From: Nitrospirota bacterium
Lineage (GTDB): Bacteria > Nitrospirota > Nitrospiria > Nitrospirales > Nitrospiraceae
Length of the DNA: 44,400 nucleotides
Assembly: GCA_016200355.1 (NCBI GenBank)
Contig: JACQEY010000227.1
Location: 1 to 44,400, forward strand
Direction of reading: 5' to 3'
Translations under genes and position numbers: made by a program
Shown: positions 8,227-15,666 of the stretch, piece after piece
Position numbering within the stretch: the stretch's first letter is position 1
Layout: every line of letters begins with the position of its first letter
Notes under the pieces: model-generated
The model's database searches: none
What the model was told of the DNA's origin: nothing
The model's input: the letters and a program-made list of their open reading frames with translations, nothing else

Positions 8227-9102
8227 ATGGCCGGTTCCTGCACACAGCACCCATTCTCTAAGCCTCCCACCGTCGTGCTCTATCACGCCGAATGTGCCGA
8301 TGGGTTCGGCGCCGCTTGGGCGATCTGGAATCAATTTCCAGCGGCTCGGTTCATTCCCGTCAAACATGGGAATCCGCCTCCCACAGGGCTGCAGGACCAA
8401 CGAGTCGTCATCGTGGATTTCAGCTATGCCCGCGAGACGCTGGAAGCCATGGCTGCTCAGACACAGGCGCTCCTCGTGCTCGATCATCACATCACCGCAG
8501 AGAAAGCCCTCGCCGGCCTTCCCTATGCGTATTTTGATATGAGGAAGTCCGGAGCGGTCCTGGCCTGGGAATGGGCACACGATCAGCCTGCGCCGTGGCT
8601 CCTCGACTATATCCAAGACAAAGACCTCTGGACTTGGGCACTCCCTTCCAGCCGGGAAATTAATGCGGCCGTGGCTTCCTATCCGTTCGATTATCACCTC
8701 TGGAACCACTTCAAACAGAAGGAGTTGGAACAGGAAGGCCAGGCCATCTTGCGTTATGAAAGCGAACTCGTGAGCAAATTGGCAGCGCAAGCGATGTTGA
8801 TCGACTTTCACGGAGCCGTCGTTCCGTCGGTCCACAGCGCGATCCTGACGAGTCAGATCGGAGAACGCCTCTCCGTGGAGCATCCGTTTTGCGTCATATG
8901 GCACGATCGCGATGGGCGCCGCTATTACAGCATGCGCTCGCGAGAGGACGGAGCCGACGTGGGAGCCATCGCCGCATCGTTCGGCGGTGGCGGCCATACG
9001 CACGCCGCAGGGTTTTCGGTTTCCCTCGGACCTGATGGCTCCTTGCCGGAAAATCCGGCCCTCCCTCGATCAGTCATTGACCGTCGCAGGTCTCCCGGTT
9101 GA
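8227..9102 (+). CDS. DHH/DHHA1-family phosphoesterase
   Basis: The protein has 291 residues. Metal-binding motifs of the DHH superfamily are present: HAECADGFGAAW near the N-terminus, VDFSYA, LVLDHHITAEKA (the DHH triad) and a C-terminal GGGGHTHAAG typical of the DHHA1 subdomain. Relatives include nano-RNases and cyclic-dinucleotide or oligonucleotide phosphodiesterases; the exact substrate cannot be read from the sequence. ATG 8227 is used; GTG 8209 is an alternative inside the hairpin. It is followed by a pentamer hairpin and then the rhomboid gene on the same strand. Confidence 0.85.
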   Translation: MAGSCTQHPFSKPPTVVLYHAECADGFGAAWAIWNQFPAARFIPVKHGNPPPTGLQDQRVVIVDFSYARETLEAMAAQTQALLVLDHHITAEKALAGLPYAYFDMRKSGAVLAWEWAHDQPAPWLLDYIQDKDLWTWALPSSREINAAVASYPFDYHLWNHFKQKELEQEGQAILRYESELVSKLAAQAMLIDFHGAVVPSVHSAILTSQIGERLSVEHPFCVIWHDRDGRRYYSMRSREDGADVGAIAASFGGGGHTHAAGFSVSLGPDGSLPENPALPRSVIDRRRSPG

Positions 9103-9185
9103 GCTGGTTGATTTGGTTCATTTGGTTTGTTTTGTTCATTTCGTTTGTCTTGTTTAACCAGACAAACGAGATAAACCAAATAACA
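9103..9185. repeat. Pentamer-type intergenic hairpin, copy 2 (R2)
   Basis: The left arm consists of GGTTGATTTGGTTCATTTGG-like words. The centre is TTGTTTAACCAGAC, and the right arm is its approximate complement. It starts directly after the DHH stop codon, between two genes on the same strand, so it could form a 3'-end or attenuator structure. Confidence 0.75.
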
Positions 9186-9210
9186 GTATTCTCCTCCTAC
9201 TGAGGGCGCC

Positions 9211-9915
9211 ATGATCCCTCTGCATGACGACAACCCAACCGAGCTGACGCCGGTGGTCACAATCGCTACTATCGCGGCCTGCGTCCTTGTCTTTTTCTAC
9301 CAGGCAAGTCTTCCCGCCAGCTCAGGAGAGACATTCGTCTTTCAGTATGGGGCAATCCCGGCCCTCGTGTTCGGAGAGGCCGACCCCCCTGAGATGGGCG
9401 TGGCCATTCCCGCATACGCCACATTGCTCACGAGCATGTTCCTGCACGGCGGCTGGATGCATCTCATCGGGAATATGCTGTACCTCTGGGTTTTCGGAAA
9501 CAATATCGAAGACGTCATGGGGCATGCGAAGTACGTCGTGTTCTACCTCACATGCGGAATTCTGGCCGCCTTGAGCCACGCCCTGACCGATCCGTCCTCG
9601 GCTATTCCCATGGTCGGAGCAAGCGGCGCCATTTCCGGTGTCTTAGGCGCCTATGTATTGTTGTTCCCACGAGCCCGCGTGCTGGTGATGATGCCCGGCC
9701 TAGGCGCAACGAGGGTGGCAGCGGGTTTCGTCCTCGGTATGTGGTTTGTCATGCAACTGTTGAGCGGGGGGATGAGCATCGGCAGTGAAGGCGGAGGCGT
9801 CGCATTCTTCGCCCATATCGGCGGGTTTCTCGCTGGAATGGCACTGATTGGTCTGTTCAAACGCCCGGACGTGCCTTTCTTTGCGCCAGCCCGCAGAGGC
9901 GGATGGGAAGACTAG
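9211..9915 (+). CDS. Rhomboid-family intramembrane serine protease
   Basis: This 234-residue membrane protein has about six hydrophobic segments. The family motifs are all present: GGWMHLIGNMLYLWVFGNN in TM2, the catalytic-serine motif VGASGAISGVLGAY (GxSG), and the histidine in AHIGGFLAGM of the last helices. The Ser/His dyad therefore looks intact. It should cleave single-pass membrane proteins in the inner membrane; the substrate is unknown. ATG 9211 follows GAGGGCGCC. A pentamer hairpin follows the stop codon immediately. Confidence 0.9.
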   Translation: MIPLHDDNPTELTPVVTIATIAACVLVFFYQASLPASSGETFVFQYGAIPALVFGEADPPEMGVAIPAYATLLTSMFLHGGWMHLIGNMLYLWVFGNNIEDVMGHAKYVVFYLTCGILAALSHALTDPSSAIPMVGASGAISGVLGAYVLLFPRARVLVMMPGLGATRVAAGFVLGMWFVMQLLSGGMSIGSEGGGVAFFAHIGGFLAGMALIGLFKRPDVPFFAPARRGGWED

Positions 9916-9919
9916 CCCG

Positions 9920-10010
9920 GTTTATCTGGTTTGTTTGGTTTGTCTTGTTTGTTTGGTTGAACCAGATGAACCAAATCAACCAGATAAACAAAACAAACCA
10001 GAGCAACCAT
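9920..10010. repeat. Pentamer-type intergenic hairpin, copy 3 (R3)
   Basis: A long inverted repeat of CTGGTTTGTTTGGTTTGTCT-type words, with the centre GGTTGAACC near 9960 and a complementary right arm. It fills the gap between the convergent rhomboid and kinase genes, as a bidirectional terminator would. Confidence 0.8.
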
Positions 10011-10017
10011 CCGGTGC

Positions 10018-11868
10018 TCACGTATCCAGCAGCTCACGCACTTTTTCCACCAGCCCGGTTTGTCGATAGGGACGCCGCAAGAGATACCGAGGGTTGAGGC
10101 GATGAGACACCATCGCCTCGTCGTCATACCCAGAGATAAAGAGCGGTTTCATCATAGGGTGTTGCTCCAATAACCGTCTGGCTAAGTCACGGCCACCGAT
10201 CTCCGGCATCATGAGATCGCTCACGGCCACATGGACAGCACCAGGGTGTTGCTGCGTGAGCAGCAACGCCTCAACGGACGAGCTTGCCTCCAAGACGTGA
10301 TAGCGATGCCGCAACAACGTGGAGAGTGCGAGCTTACGGTCGATTTCATTCGGCTCCACTAGCAGAACCGTTTCCTCATCTTTGGCTGCGACATGTGCCA
10401 GGATTGATGAAGCAGGCGGCCGGCCCTGTCGTACAAGAGGAAGCGCCACCCTCACGACCGTGCCTTCGCCGGGCCGGCTGACAACATCGACTTGGCCTGC
10501 ACTGTGTTTCACAATGCCATAGACCGCGGTGAGTCCGAGTCCCACATTCATTTCCTTTGTGGAAAAGAAGGGTTCGAACATGTGAGCCTGGGTCTCTAGG
10601 CTCATCCCGCTTCCGGTATCAGTCACTTGAATCAGCACCTTGGGTAGATGTCCTCCCCTTCCAGTCACCAGCCCACGCTCATGCCCAGGAAAGACCTGCT
10701 TCGCTTCAATCAGGAGTCGGCCACCATGTGGCATGGCATCCCGCGCATTCACCGCAAGATGAAGCAGGACTTGTTCGAGTCCTTCGCGATCGACCTCGAC
10801 ATCCATCGGCGCATCTTCAATGACCATGCCGAGATCGATGGAAGTGGGCAGCAGTCCTCTTATCACTCCACGAATATCCTCCAGTACAGCCTTAACCGAA
10901 AGCACCTGTCGGACATGGCCATCGTGGAGACCCAACCCAGCCAATTGAGCGGTCACGGCTGCAGCCTGCCCTCCGCTTCGAAATATGTCATCGACCGGCC
11001 CATAGAGTGGGTCCTCCGGCTTGAGGCGAGACAGGACCACGCCCGTTTGCTTTCCGATCACCGAAACGAGATGGCTGAGTTCGTCGGCCATTCCCCCGGC
11101 AAGCCGACCGATCGCTTCCATCTTCAGTGCCTCATGCAATTGCTGCTCAATACCTTCTCGTTCCTTCTTCTCCTGCCGAACATGCTCATTCGCCCGTGAG
11201 AGATCTCCCTTGAGACCCTTGATACGAATCTCCAACTGATCGCGCGACGCTTGCAAGGCCCGTTCAGTCTCTTTCAGCGCCTCGATACTCCCCAGCAATA
11301 TCGTTTTTTGTTGCCGTTCGGCCCCGACCGTTTGCAATGCGAGCCCGTAGAACGTCGCCATCACCAACAACACCGGCACGCCCAGCAGGTGCCCGGGCGA
11401 CAGAGCGCCAGCTTGTACAATCCCTTGATAGAGGATGACTCCATACCCGGCACAAAGCAGCAGAGATAACCCAATAATATGGGAGAGGCGGCGCACCGAG
11501 GCAGCAATGAGCATGAGGACGAAGTACGACAGATAGAGTTCCGACCGGGCATTACCCGAAAGATAGATGGTTGCGGTCACGAGAACCGTATCGATCCCAA
11601 TCACGGTCCCGCTGAACCACGCAGCCTGTAGGATCGAGGTCGGCGCATACGAGAGACAAAGGACCATTGCCACCAACCCAACGACGATCACCCCGATCGT
11701 TGAGCGGCTTGCGATCAGTTCCGCCCCAGACAATAACTGGTAGGCCAACATGACGCCGACCAGCGACTGAAGCACCACATATCGTGAACGCGAAATCGTA
11801 CTGTCGTGAGACGAATCCTGCGAGGGCAGATCGACATGATTTTCAGAGGGTAGGGCAAGACTGCTCAT
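10018..11868 (-). CDS. Hybrid sensor histidine kinase lacking the phospho-acceptor His
   Basis: The protein has 616 residues. Six or so hydrophobic segments (about 30-180) are followed by a coiled coil (~190-250), a HisKA-like helix, an intact-looking HATPase domain (NARDAMP, DTGSGM, FEPFFSTK, GLGLTAVYGIVKHSAG) and a C-terminal receiver. The phosphotransfer helix reads AIGRLAGGMADELSHLV where relatives have GG.AHDFNNLL, so the phospho-acceptor His is Asp (residue 262). The receiver keeps its Asp (VSDLMMPE) but has EPNE for the acidic pair and Arg in place of the conserved Lys (LLRRPYR). I chose ATG 11868, with AGGAG upstream, over TTG 11892. It may be a pseudokinase scaffold. Confidence 0.85.
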   Translation of the reverse strand: MSSLALPSENHVDLPSQDSSHDSTISRSRYVVLQSLVGVMLAYQLLSGAELIASRSTIGVIVVGLVAMVLCLSYAPTSILQAAWFSGTVIGIDTVLVTATIYLSGNARSELYLSYFVLMLIAASVRRLSHIIGLSLLLCAGYGVILYQGIVQAGALSPGHLLGVPVLLVMATFYGLALQTVGAERQQKTILLGSIEALKETERALQASRDQLEIRIKGLKGDLSRANEHVRQEKKEREGIEQQLHEALKMEAIGRLAGGMADELSHLVSVIGKQTGVVLSRLKPEDPLYGPVDDIFRSGGQAAAVTAQLAGLGLHDGHVRQVLSVKAVLEDIRGVIRGLLPTSIDLGMVIEDAPMDVEVDREGLEQVLLHLAVNARDAMPHGGRLLIEAKQVFPGHERGLVTGRGGHLPKVLIQVTDTGSGMSLETQAHMFEPFFSTKEMNVGLGLTAVYGIVKHSAGQVDVVSRPGEGTVVRVALPLVRQGRPPASSILAHVAAKDEETVLLVEPNEIDRKLALSTLLRHRYHVLEASSSVEALLLTQQHPGAVHVAVSDLMMPEIGGRDLARRLLEQHPMMKPLFISGYDDEAMVSHRLNPRYLLRRPYRQTGLVEKVRELLDT

Positions 11869-11939
11869 CTGTATGATCTCCTGTTCGGGCAACCGAATAT
11901 TGGCAGGATGCCCCTGTTGTACCAGACGTGCGGACCAAC

Positions 11940-11968
11940 GAAGTTCTCACATGCCAAAATAGTTTTCC
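11940..11968 (-). repeat. Repeat unit Q1
   Basis: The unit reads GAAGTTCTCACATGCCAAAA then TAGTTTTCC and is near-identical to 37188-37215. It lies upstream of the kinase gene, with no gene on it. Between it and P2 (11969-12140) I see nothing recognisable. Confidence 0.55.
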
Positions 11969-12140
11969 TGAAGCCCGATGGGAAGAGAGCAAGTCCTGTA
12001 CCGATACTCCGGAAGGGCGGAACCATGTTTTCTCGGTAGACTACGCCCTGAGGATCTGAGCCCTGTGATCCATCTCCCTACAGTCCGTCACAAAATAGAA
12101 CGACGTGGAATGGCCAAAAAACGGCTCACAGATTGGATTT

Positions 12141-12275
12141 GCTAGAAACCTGGCTGGCATTGCCATTCGTGAGGAGGCGAGGAGGTGCGGCCAGATGCGA
12201 GGCCGCAGGCCCGGAAAAACCGGAGGCGTATTCGCTGGAATACGTTGAGGTTTTTTCAGGACTGAGAACGACGCA
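12141..12275. repeat. MITE-like element P2 overlapping the purK 3' end
   Basis: Read on the minus strand, this matches P1 over roughly 130 bp, including the core CCTCAACGTATTCCAGCGAA...TACGCCTCCGG and the end CTAGAAACCTGGCTGGCATT (plus strand). Similarity to P1 begins inside the last ~8 codons of purK, so the purK C-terminus may be repeat-derived. Confidence 0.6.
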
Positions 12276-13437
12276 GATGGTCGCGGATCGTTCGCCGAAA
12301 TTGCTTGGCATGATCGAGGGCGAAACTGATCGTCTCCCCAAGAAACGTGACATGCCCCATCTTGCGACGGGGACGAATCGCAGGCTTGCCGTAGAAATGG
12401 AGTACCGCGCCAGGAACATCCAGCAGGGCCTGACAGCCTGCGCCTTTCATAAAAAATGCGGCATCGTCCCCAATGAGATTTACCATGACGGCTGGGCTCA
12501 GCAGTCGCACTTCACCGAGCGGCATCCCGCAGATGGCGCGGACCTGTTGCTCAAACTGGGACACACTGCAAGCGTCGAGCGTATAATGGCCTGAGTTATG
12601 AGGCCGCGGGGCGATCTCGTTGATGAGAAGTTCCCCGCTGGGCAGCTGAAACAATTCGAGACAAAATACCCCGACCCCTTCCAGCCGATCGACGACCTGA
12701 CACGCAAAAGCGGCCGCTCGCTCGGCCACAGCTGACGATCCTGGAGCCGGCACCTTGGTGGTTCGAAGAATCCCCTCTTCATGTTCATTCTCAACCAAGG
12801 GGTAGGTGCAACTCTGTCCGTCAATTCCTCGGACAACCAGGATCGAGAGTTCCCGTTGAAACGGGATCAAGGACTCCACGATCCATCGCATGCCGGGGCG
12901 AGCGGATTCCGATAATGCCTGTTCCACCTCCCGAACATCAGACTCTCGGGTGATTCTCCACTGCCCCTTGCCGTCATAACCCGCCGTTGCCGTCTTGCAG
13001 AGAGCGGGATAGCCGACCTGCCGAACGATATTCGCCAATTGATCTGGAGCGGTGAGGCCGGCGAAGGGGGGAACGGGAAATCCGTTGGAGGCCAAGAACC
13101 CCTTTTGTTCAAGGCGATCCTGAATCACGCTCAGAACAGCACTCGACGGACGAACCGGCTTCTGCTGCTCCAACGCTTGACAGAGTTCCGCTGGGATATT
13201 TTCCCATTCATAGGTCACGACGCTGACCAGGTCGGCAAAGCGCGCAAGAACGTGTTGGTCGGTGAACGGAGCGGGAAAGCTGTGCGTGGCAACACGATGA
13301 GCCGGCGCCTCTGGATCTGGATCCCAGACGGCGACGTGATACCCGAGACGGCATGCCGCCATGGTGAACATGGCGCCCAATTGTCCGCCGCCCAGGACGC
13401 CCAGGACAGATCCTGGCTCAATGACGATGGCCTTCAC
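12256..13437 (-). CDS. purK: N5-carboxyaminoimidazole ribonucleotide synthase
   Basis: This 393-residue ATP-grasp enzyme of purine synthesis converts AIR, ATP and bicarbonate to N5-CAIR. Evidence is the N-terminal GVLGGGQLGAMFTMAACRLG, the ATP-grasp strands (GYPALCKTATAGYDGKGQW), the metal/ATP site ELFQLPSGELLINEIAPRPH followed by NSGHYTLDAC, and the C-terminal HFYGKPAIRPRRKMGHVT block. It overlaps purE by ATGA, so the two successive pathway enzymes are translationally coupled. The last residues fall in the region shared with repeat P1. Confidence 0.95.
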   Translation of the reverse strand: MKAIVIEPGSVLGVLGGGQLGAMFTMAACRLGYHVAVWDPDPEAPAHRVATHSFPAPFTDQHVLARFADLVSVVTYEWENIPAELCQALEQQKPVRPSSAVLSVIQDRLEQKGFLASNGFPVPPFAGLTAPDQLANIVRQVGYPALCKTATAGYDGKGQWRITRESDVREVEQALSESARPGMRWIVESLIPFQRELSILVVRGIDGQSCTYPLVENEHEEGILRTTKVPAPGSSAVAERAAAFACQVVDRLEGVGVFCLELFQLPSGELLINEIAPRPHNSGHYTLDACSVSQFEQQVRAICGMPLGEVRLLSPAVMVNLIGDDAAFFMKGAGCQALLDVPGAVLHFYGKPAIRPRRKMGHVTFLGETISFALDHAKQFRRTIRDHLRRSQS

Positions 13438-14012
13438 GATCGGCGACTCGGACGGCCGGGACCTTTCCTTCCGGTCACCAGGCCCTTTGCTTCAGGAGAC
13501 TGGAGCACACCGTCCGTCTGTGTCTGACGGAATAATTTCACGCGAGCGGCAATCGCTGGATAACGGCCCGCCAGGATTTGCGCCGCAAGCAGACCGGCAT
13601 TCTCCGCCCCTCCGATCGCTACCGTAGCAACGGGAATCCCTCTCGGCATTTGCACGATGGAGAGAAGCGAATCGAGTCCGCGAAGATTTTCCGTCGGGAT
13701 CGGTATCCCAATGACCGGCAAATGGGTCTTCGCAGCCAGCATCCCTGGAAGATGGGCCGCCCCCCCAGCACCGGCAATAATCACTTCGATCCCCCGACCG
13801 GGAGCTTGTTCTGCATAGTCGAACAAACGATCCGGAGTCCGGTGCGCAGACACGACCATCAATTCGTGGGGAATTCCGAGATCCGATAGAATCGCAGCGG
13901 CCTTTCCCAAGATTGGGAAATCGGACTTGCTCCCACCCAACACCCCGACCAGTGGCTGCGGACGATCCGTTCCTCGCCGCGGTGATTGTGATCCTTTACT
14001 GAGACGAGGCAT
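13434..14012 (-). CDS. purE: N5-carboxyaminoimidazole ribonucleotide mutase
   Basis: This 192-residue class I PurE moves the carboxyl group of N5-CAIR to give CAIR. Signature blocks are VLGGSKSDFPILGKAA, MVVSAHRTPDRLFDYA and the AIR-binding loop GAGGAAHLPGMLAAKT, followed by PVIGIP. The first ~20 residues are a basic, probably disordered extension and the C-terminal tail is also basic; both are slightly longer than usual. A promoter-like sequence lies 42-70 bp upstream. The order purE-purK with a 4-nt overlap is common in bacteria. Confidence 0.95.
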   Translation of the reverse strand: MPRLSKGSQSPRRGTDRPQPLVGVLGGSKSDFPILGKAAAILSDLGIPHELMVVSAHRTPDRLFDYAEQAPGRGIEVIIAGAGGAAHLPGMLAAKTHLPVIGIPIPTENLRGLDSLLSIVQMPRGIPVATVAIGGAENAGLLAAQILAGRYPAIAARVKLFRQTQTDGVLQSPEAKGLVTGRKGPGRPSRRS

Positions 14013-14053
14013 GTTCGCGCAGACCCTTCTCCCACGGCTCTCAAGAGAGTTCC

Positions 14054-14082
14054 ACCTTAGCGATTCTCCGACTGATGGTCAA
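14054..14082 (-). promoter_or_regulatory. Candidate promoter of purEK
   Basis: On the minus strand, TTGACC (complement of 14077-14082) and TAAGGT (complement of 14054-14059) are spaced by 17 bp. The -35 box is good and the -10 box weak. Confidence 0.4.
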
Positions 14083-14100
14083 GCATGCTCCCTCTTCGTT

Positions 14101-14188
14101 TTTTGGTTTGTCTGGTTCATTTGGTTTCTCTGGTTAGTCTAGTTCGACCAAATAAACGGAACAAACACCACAAACCAGAGCAACCAGT
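14101..14188. repeat. Pentamer-type intergenic hairpin, copy 4 (R4)
   Basis: The left arm has TTTGGTTTGTCTGGTTCATT, the centre is TAGTTCGACCA near 14148, and the right arm is AACAAACACCACAAACCAG. It lies between a response regulator (downstream on minus) and the purE promoter. Confidence 0.7.
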
Positions 14189-14229
14189 CGACTCTCGCAC
14201 TTCACCCGTGTCTCCACGCCGCAGGCGGG

Positions 14230-14601
14230 CTAGTTCGACAGTTCGGCTTGGACCATGTCCAGGAGGGTCTTCATTTCAAAAGGTTTCTGAAGCGTACTGT
14301 GGGCGCCCAACATTTTGGCGACGTCGAGAAAATTGAGAATGCCGATCATGTCACTGCCGCCGGTGATTGCAATGACTTTCACATTCGGGAATTCCCGCCG
14401 CAACGTGACGGTGGTCTCCAGGCCATCCTGCTCGGGCATCAGAATATCCATAATGACCAGGTCTGCTGGGGCCAGCCGATACTGCTGGAGCGCCTCCTTT
14501 CCATCATGTGCCTCCGTAACGTGATAACCGGCCTGCTCCAATGTTTCGCAAATCAATCGACGGATTTGCTCTTCATCATCGACGACAAGAATGGATGGCA
14601 C
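14230..14601 (-). CDS. Single-domain response regulator (CheY-like receiver)
   Basis: The protein has 123 residues and is a receiver domain with no output domain. Conserved sites are intact: VVDDEE acidic pair, phospho-acceptor Asp in VIMDILMPEQDG, Thr in AITGG and Lys in LQKPFE. It begins with GTG (14601), with GAGG a few bases upstream. It is not adjacent to an obvious partner kinase: the hybrid kinase (10018) and the NarL-type pair (15013-22063) lie on either side. It could relay phosphate or act by protein contact. Confidence 0.9.
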   Translation of the reverse strand: MPSILVVDDEEQIRRLICETLEQAGYHVTEAHDGKEALQQYRLAPADLVIMDILMPEQDGLETTVTLRREFPNVKVIAITGGSDMIGILNFLDVAKMLGAHSTLQKPFEMKTLLDMVQAELSN

Positions 14602-14647
14602 CCTGCACCTCAGCTTCGGTGAATGACTTCAGATCGTGGAGTTGCTG

Positions 14648-14708
14648 GTTTCTAGTTTCAAGTTTCATGTTGTCCGGAAACAACCTTCGAAAACTTGAAA
14701 CTAGAAAC
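14648..14708. repeat. Long hairpin with 18-bp perfect arms (W1)
   Basis: GTTTCTAGTTTCAAGTTT (14648-14665) is exactly complementary to 14691-14708. An inner GTTGT/ACAAC pair extends the structure. It lies upstream of the single-domain regulator. It could be a regulatory or terminator structure; it has no T-run. Confidence 0.7.
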
Positions 14709-14921
14709 TCGTATACGGGATATGCTCCCACGGGTATCGAGCACGCCGACTGCGAACTTTTCCAGCATCCTACCTGAAAATATTTTTGAACTGTATCATC
14801 TCCCTGACAGGCGGGCAAACAAACAATGCGTCATCTTCAGCGCCGATACGTAGCAACAGCGCCACGAACGTGTGGATAGGGGCATTCGGCTCTGCCAGGA
14901 TTGCCGCGCGAGACGGGCGAG

Positions 14922-14991
14922 ATTGGTTGATCTGGTTTGCCTGGTTAGCCCGGTTCAACCAAATAAACTAGACAAACCAGATCAACCATCC
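14922..14991. repeat. Pentamer-type intergenic hairpin, copy 5 (R5)
   Basis: The left arm is GGTTGATCTGGTTTGCCTGG, the centre GGTTCAACC (14952-14960) and the right arm AAACTAGACAAACCAGATCA. It lies just 3' of the NarL-type regulator gene. The rest of 14709-14921 shows no gene. Confidence 0.75.
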
Positions 14992-15012
14992 GGTTATCAC
15001 GCTTCACAGTCT

Positions 15013-15666
15013 TCAGGGCTGCCGCTTTACGAAGAAGGTGGCGGCCTGGGAGCGTCGTGAGATGTGCAGTTTTTGGAACACGTTGGAGAGATAGTTCTTC
15101 ACCGTCTTGTCGCTGAGTTGCAGCGCAACCGCAATTTCCTTGTTGGTCAACCCTTCCGCCACCAACGCCAGGACGCGCTCTTCCTGGGGGGCAAGGGATT
15201 GTGTTCGCACCGGACCTGCTTGAGCCGATCCGGCTTTCCCCCGATCCAACGCCCGTTGAGTGAGCGCCGGACTGAGAAGCGATTGGCCGGTCGAGACAGC
15301 CTGAATCGATCGAATGAGTAAGTCGGAGTCGATATTCTTGAGGACATATCCCTGTGCGCCGGCCAGCACGGCTGCCAGAGCAGACTCATCATCGGCAAAC
15401 GAGGTGAGAAAGATCACGCGCGTCGTGGGATGATTGGCCAGAATATCACGACAGGCCTCAACCCCGGAACCATCCGGGAGTCGGACATCCATCAGCACGA
15501 CGTCCGGGTTGAGTCGCTTGGCCATCCGCACCGCGTCGGCTCTGGAGCCTGCCTCGCCAACAACGGTGATGCCGTGCTGGTGATTGTGCAAAACGGTTCG
15601 CAGGCCGACGCGGACCACTTGGTGATCGTCGACCAAGAGCAGGCGAATCGGTTTAGCGGTGGACAT
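15013..15666 (-). CDS. NarL/FixJ-family response regulator
   Basis: The protein has 217 residues. The receiver (about 5-120) has LLVDDHQ, Asp in VLMDVRLPDGSG, LTSF and Lys in VLKNID. The C-terminal LuxR-type helix-turn-helix is LAPQEERVLALVAEGLTNKE...SDKTVKNYLSNVFQKL. ATG 15666 has GAGG upstream and lies 14 nt inside the 3' end of the giant sensor kinase. The two are therefore coupled and very likely cognate: the kinase ends in the HisKA_3/HATPase pair typical of NarX-like partners. Target promoters are unknown. Confidence 0.93.
   Translation of the reverse strand: MSTAKPIRLLLVDDHQVVRVGLRTVLHNHQHGITVVGEAGSRADAVRMAKRLNPDVVLMDVRLPDGSGVEACRDILANHPTTRVIFLTSFADDESALAAVLAGAQGYVLKNIDSDLLIRSIQAVSTGQSLLSPALTQRALDRGKAGSAQAGPVRTQSLAPQEERVLALVAEGLTNKEIAVALQLSDKTVKNYLSNVFQKLHISRRSQAATFFVKRQP

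Noticed and set aside
9848-10127. Short frames giving VYLVCLVCLVCLV and similar peptides
   Set aside because: They are translations of the pentamer hairpins, on either strand, without start signals.
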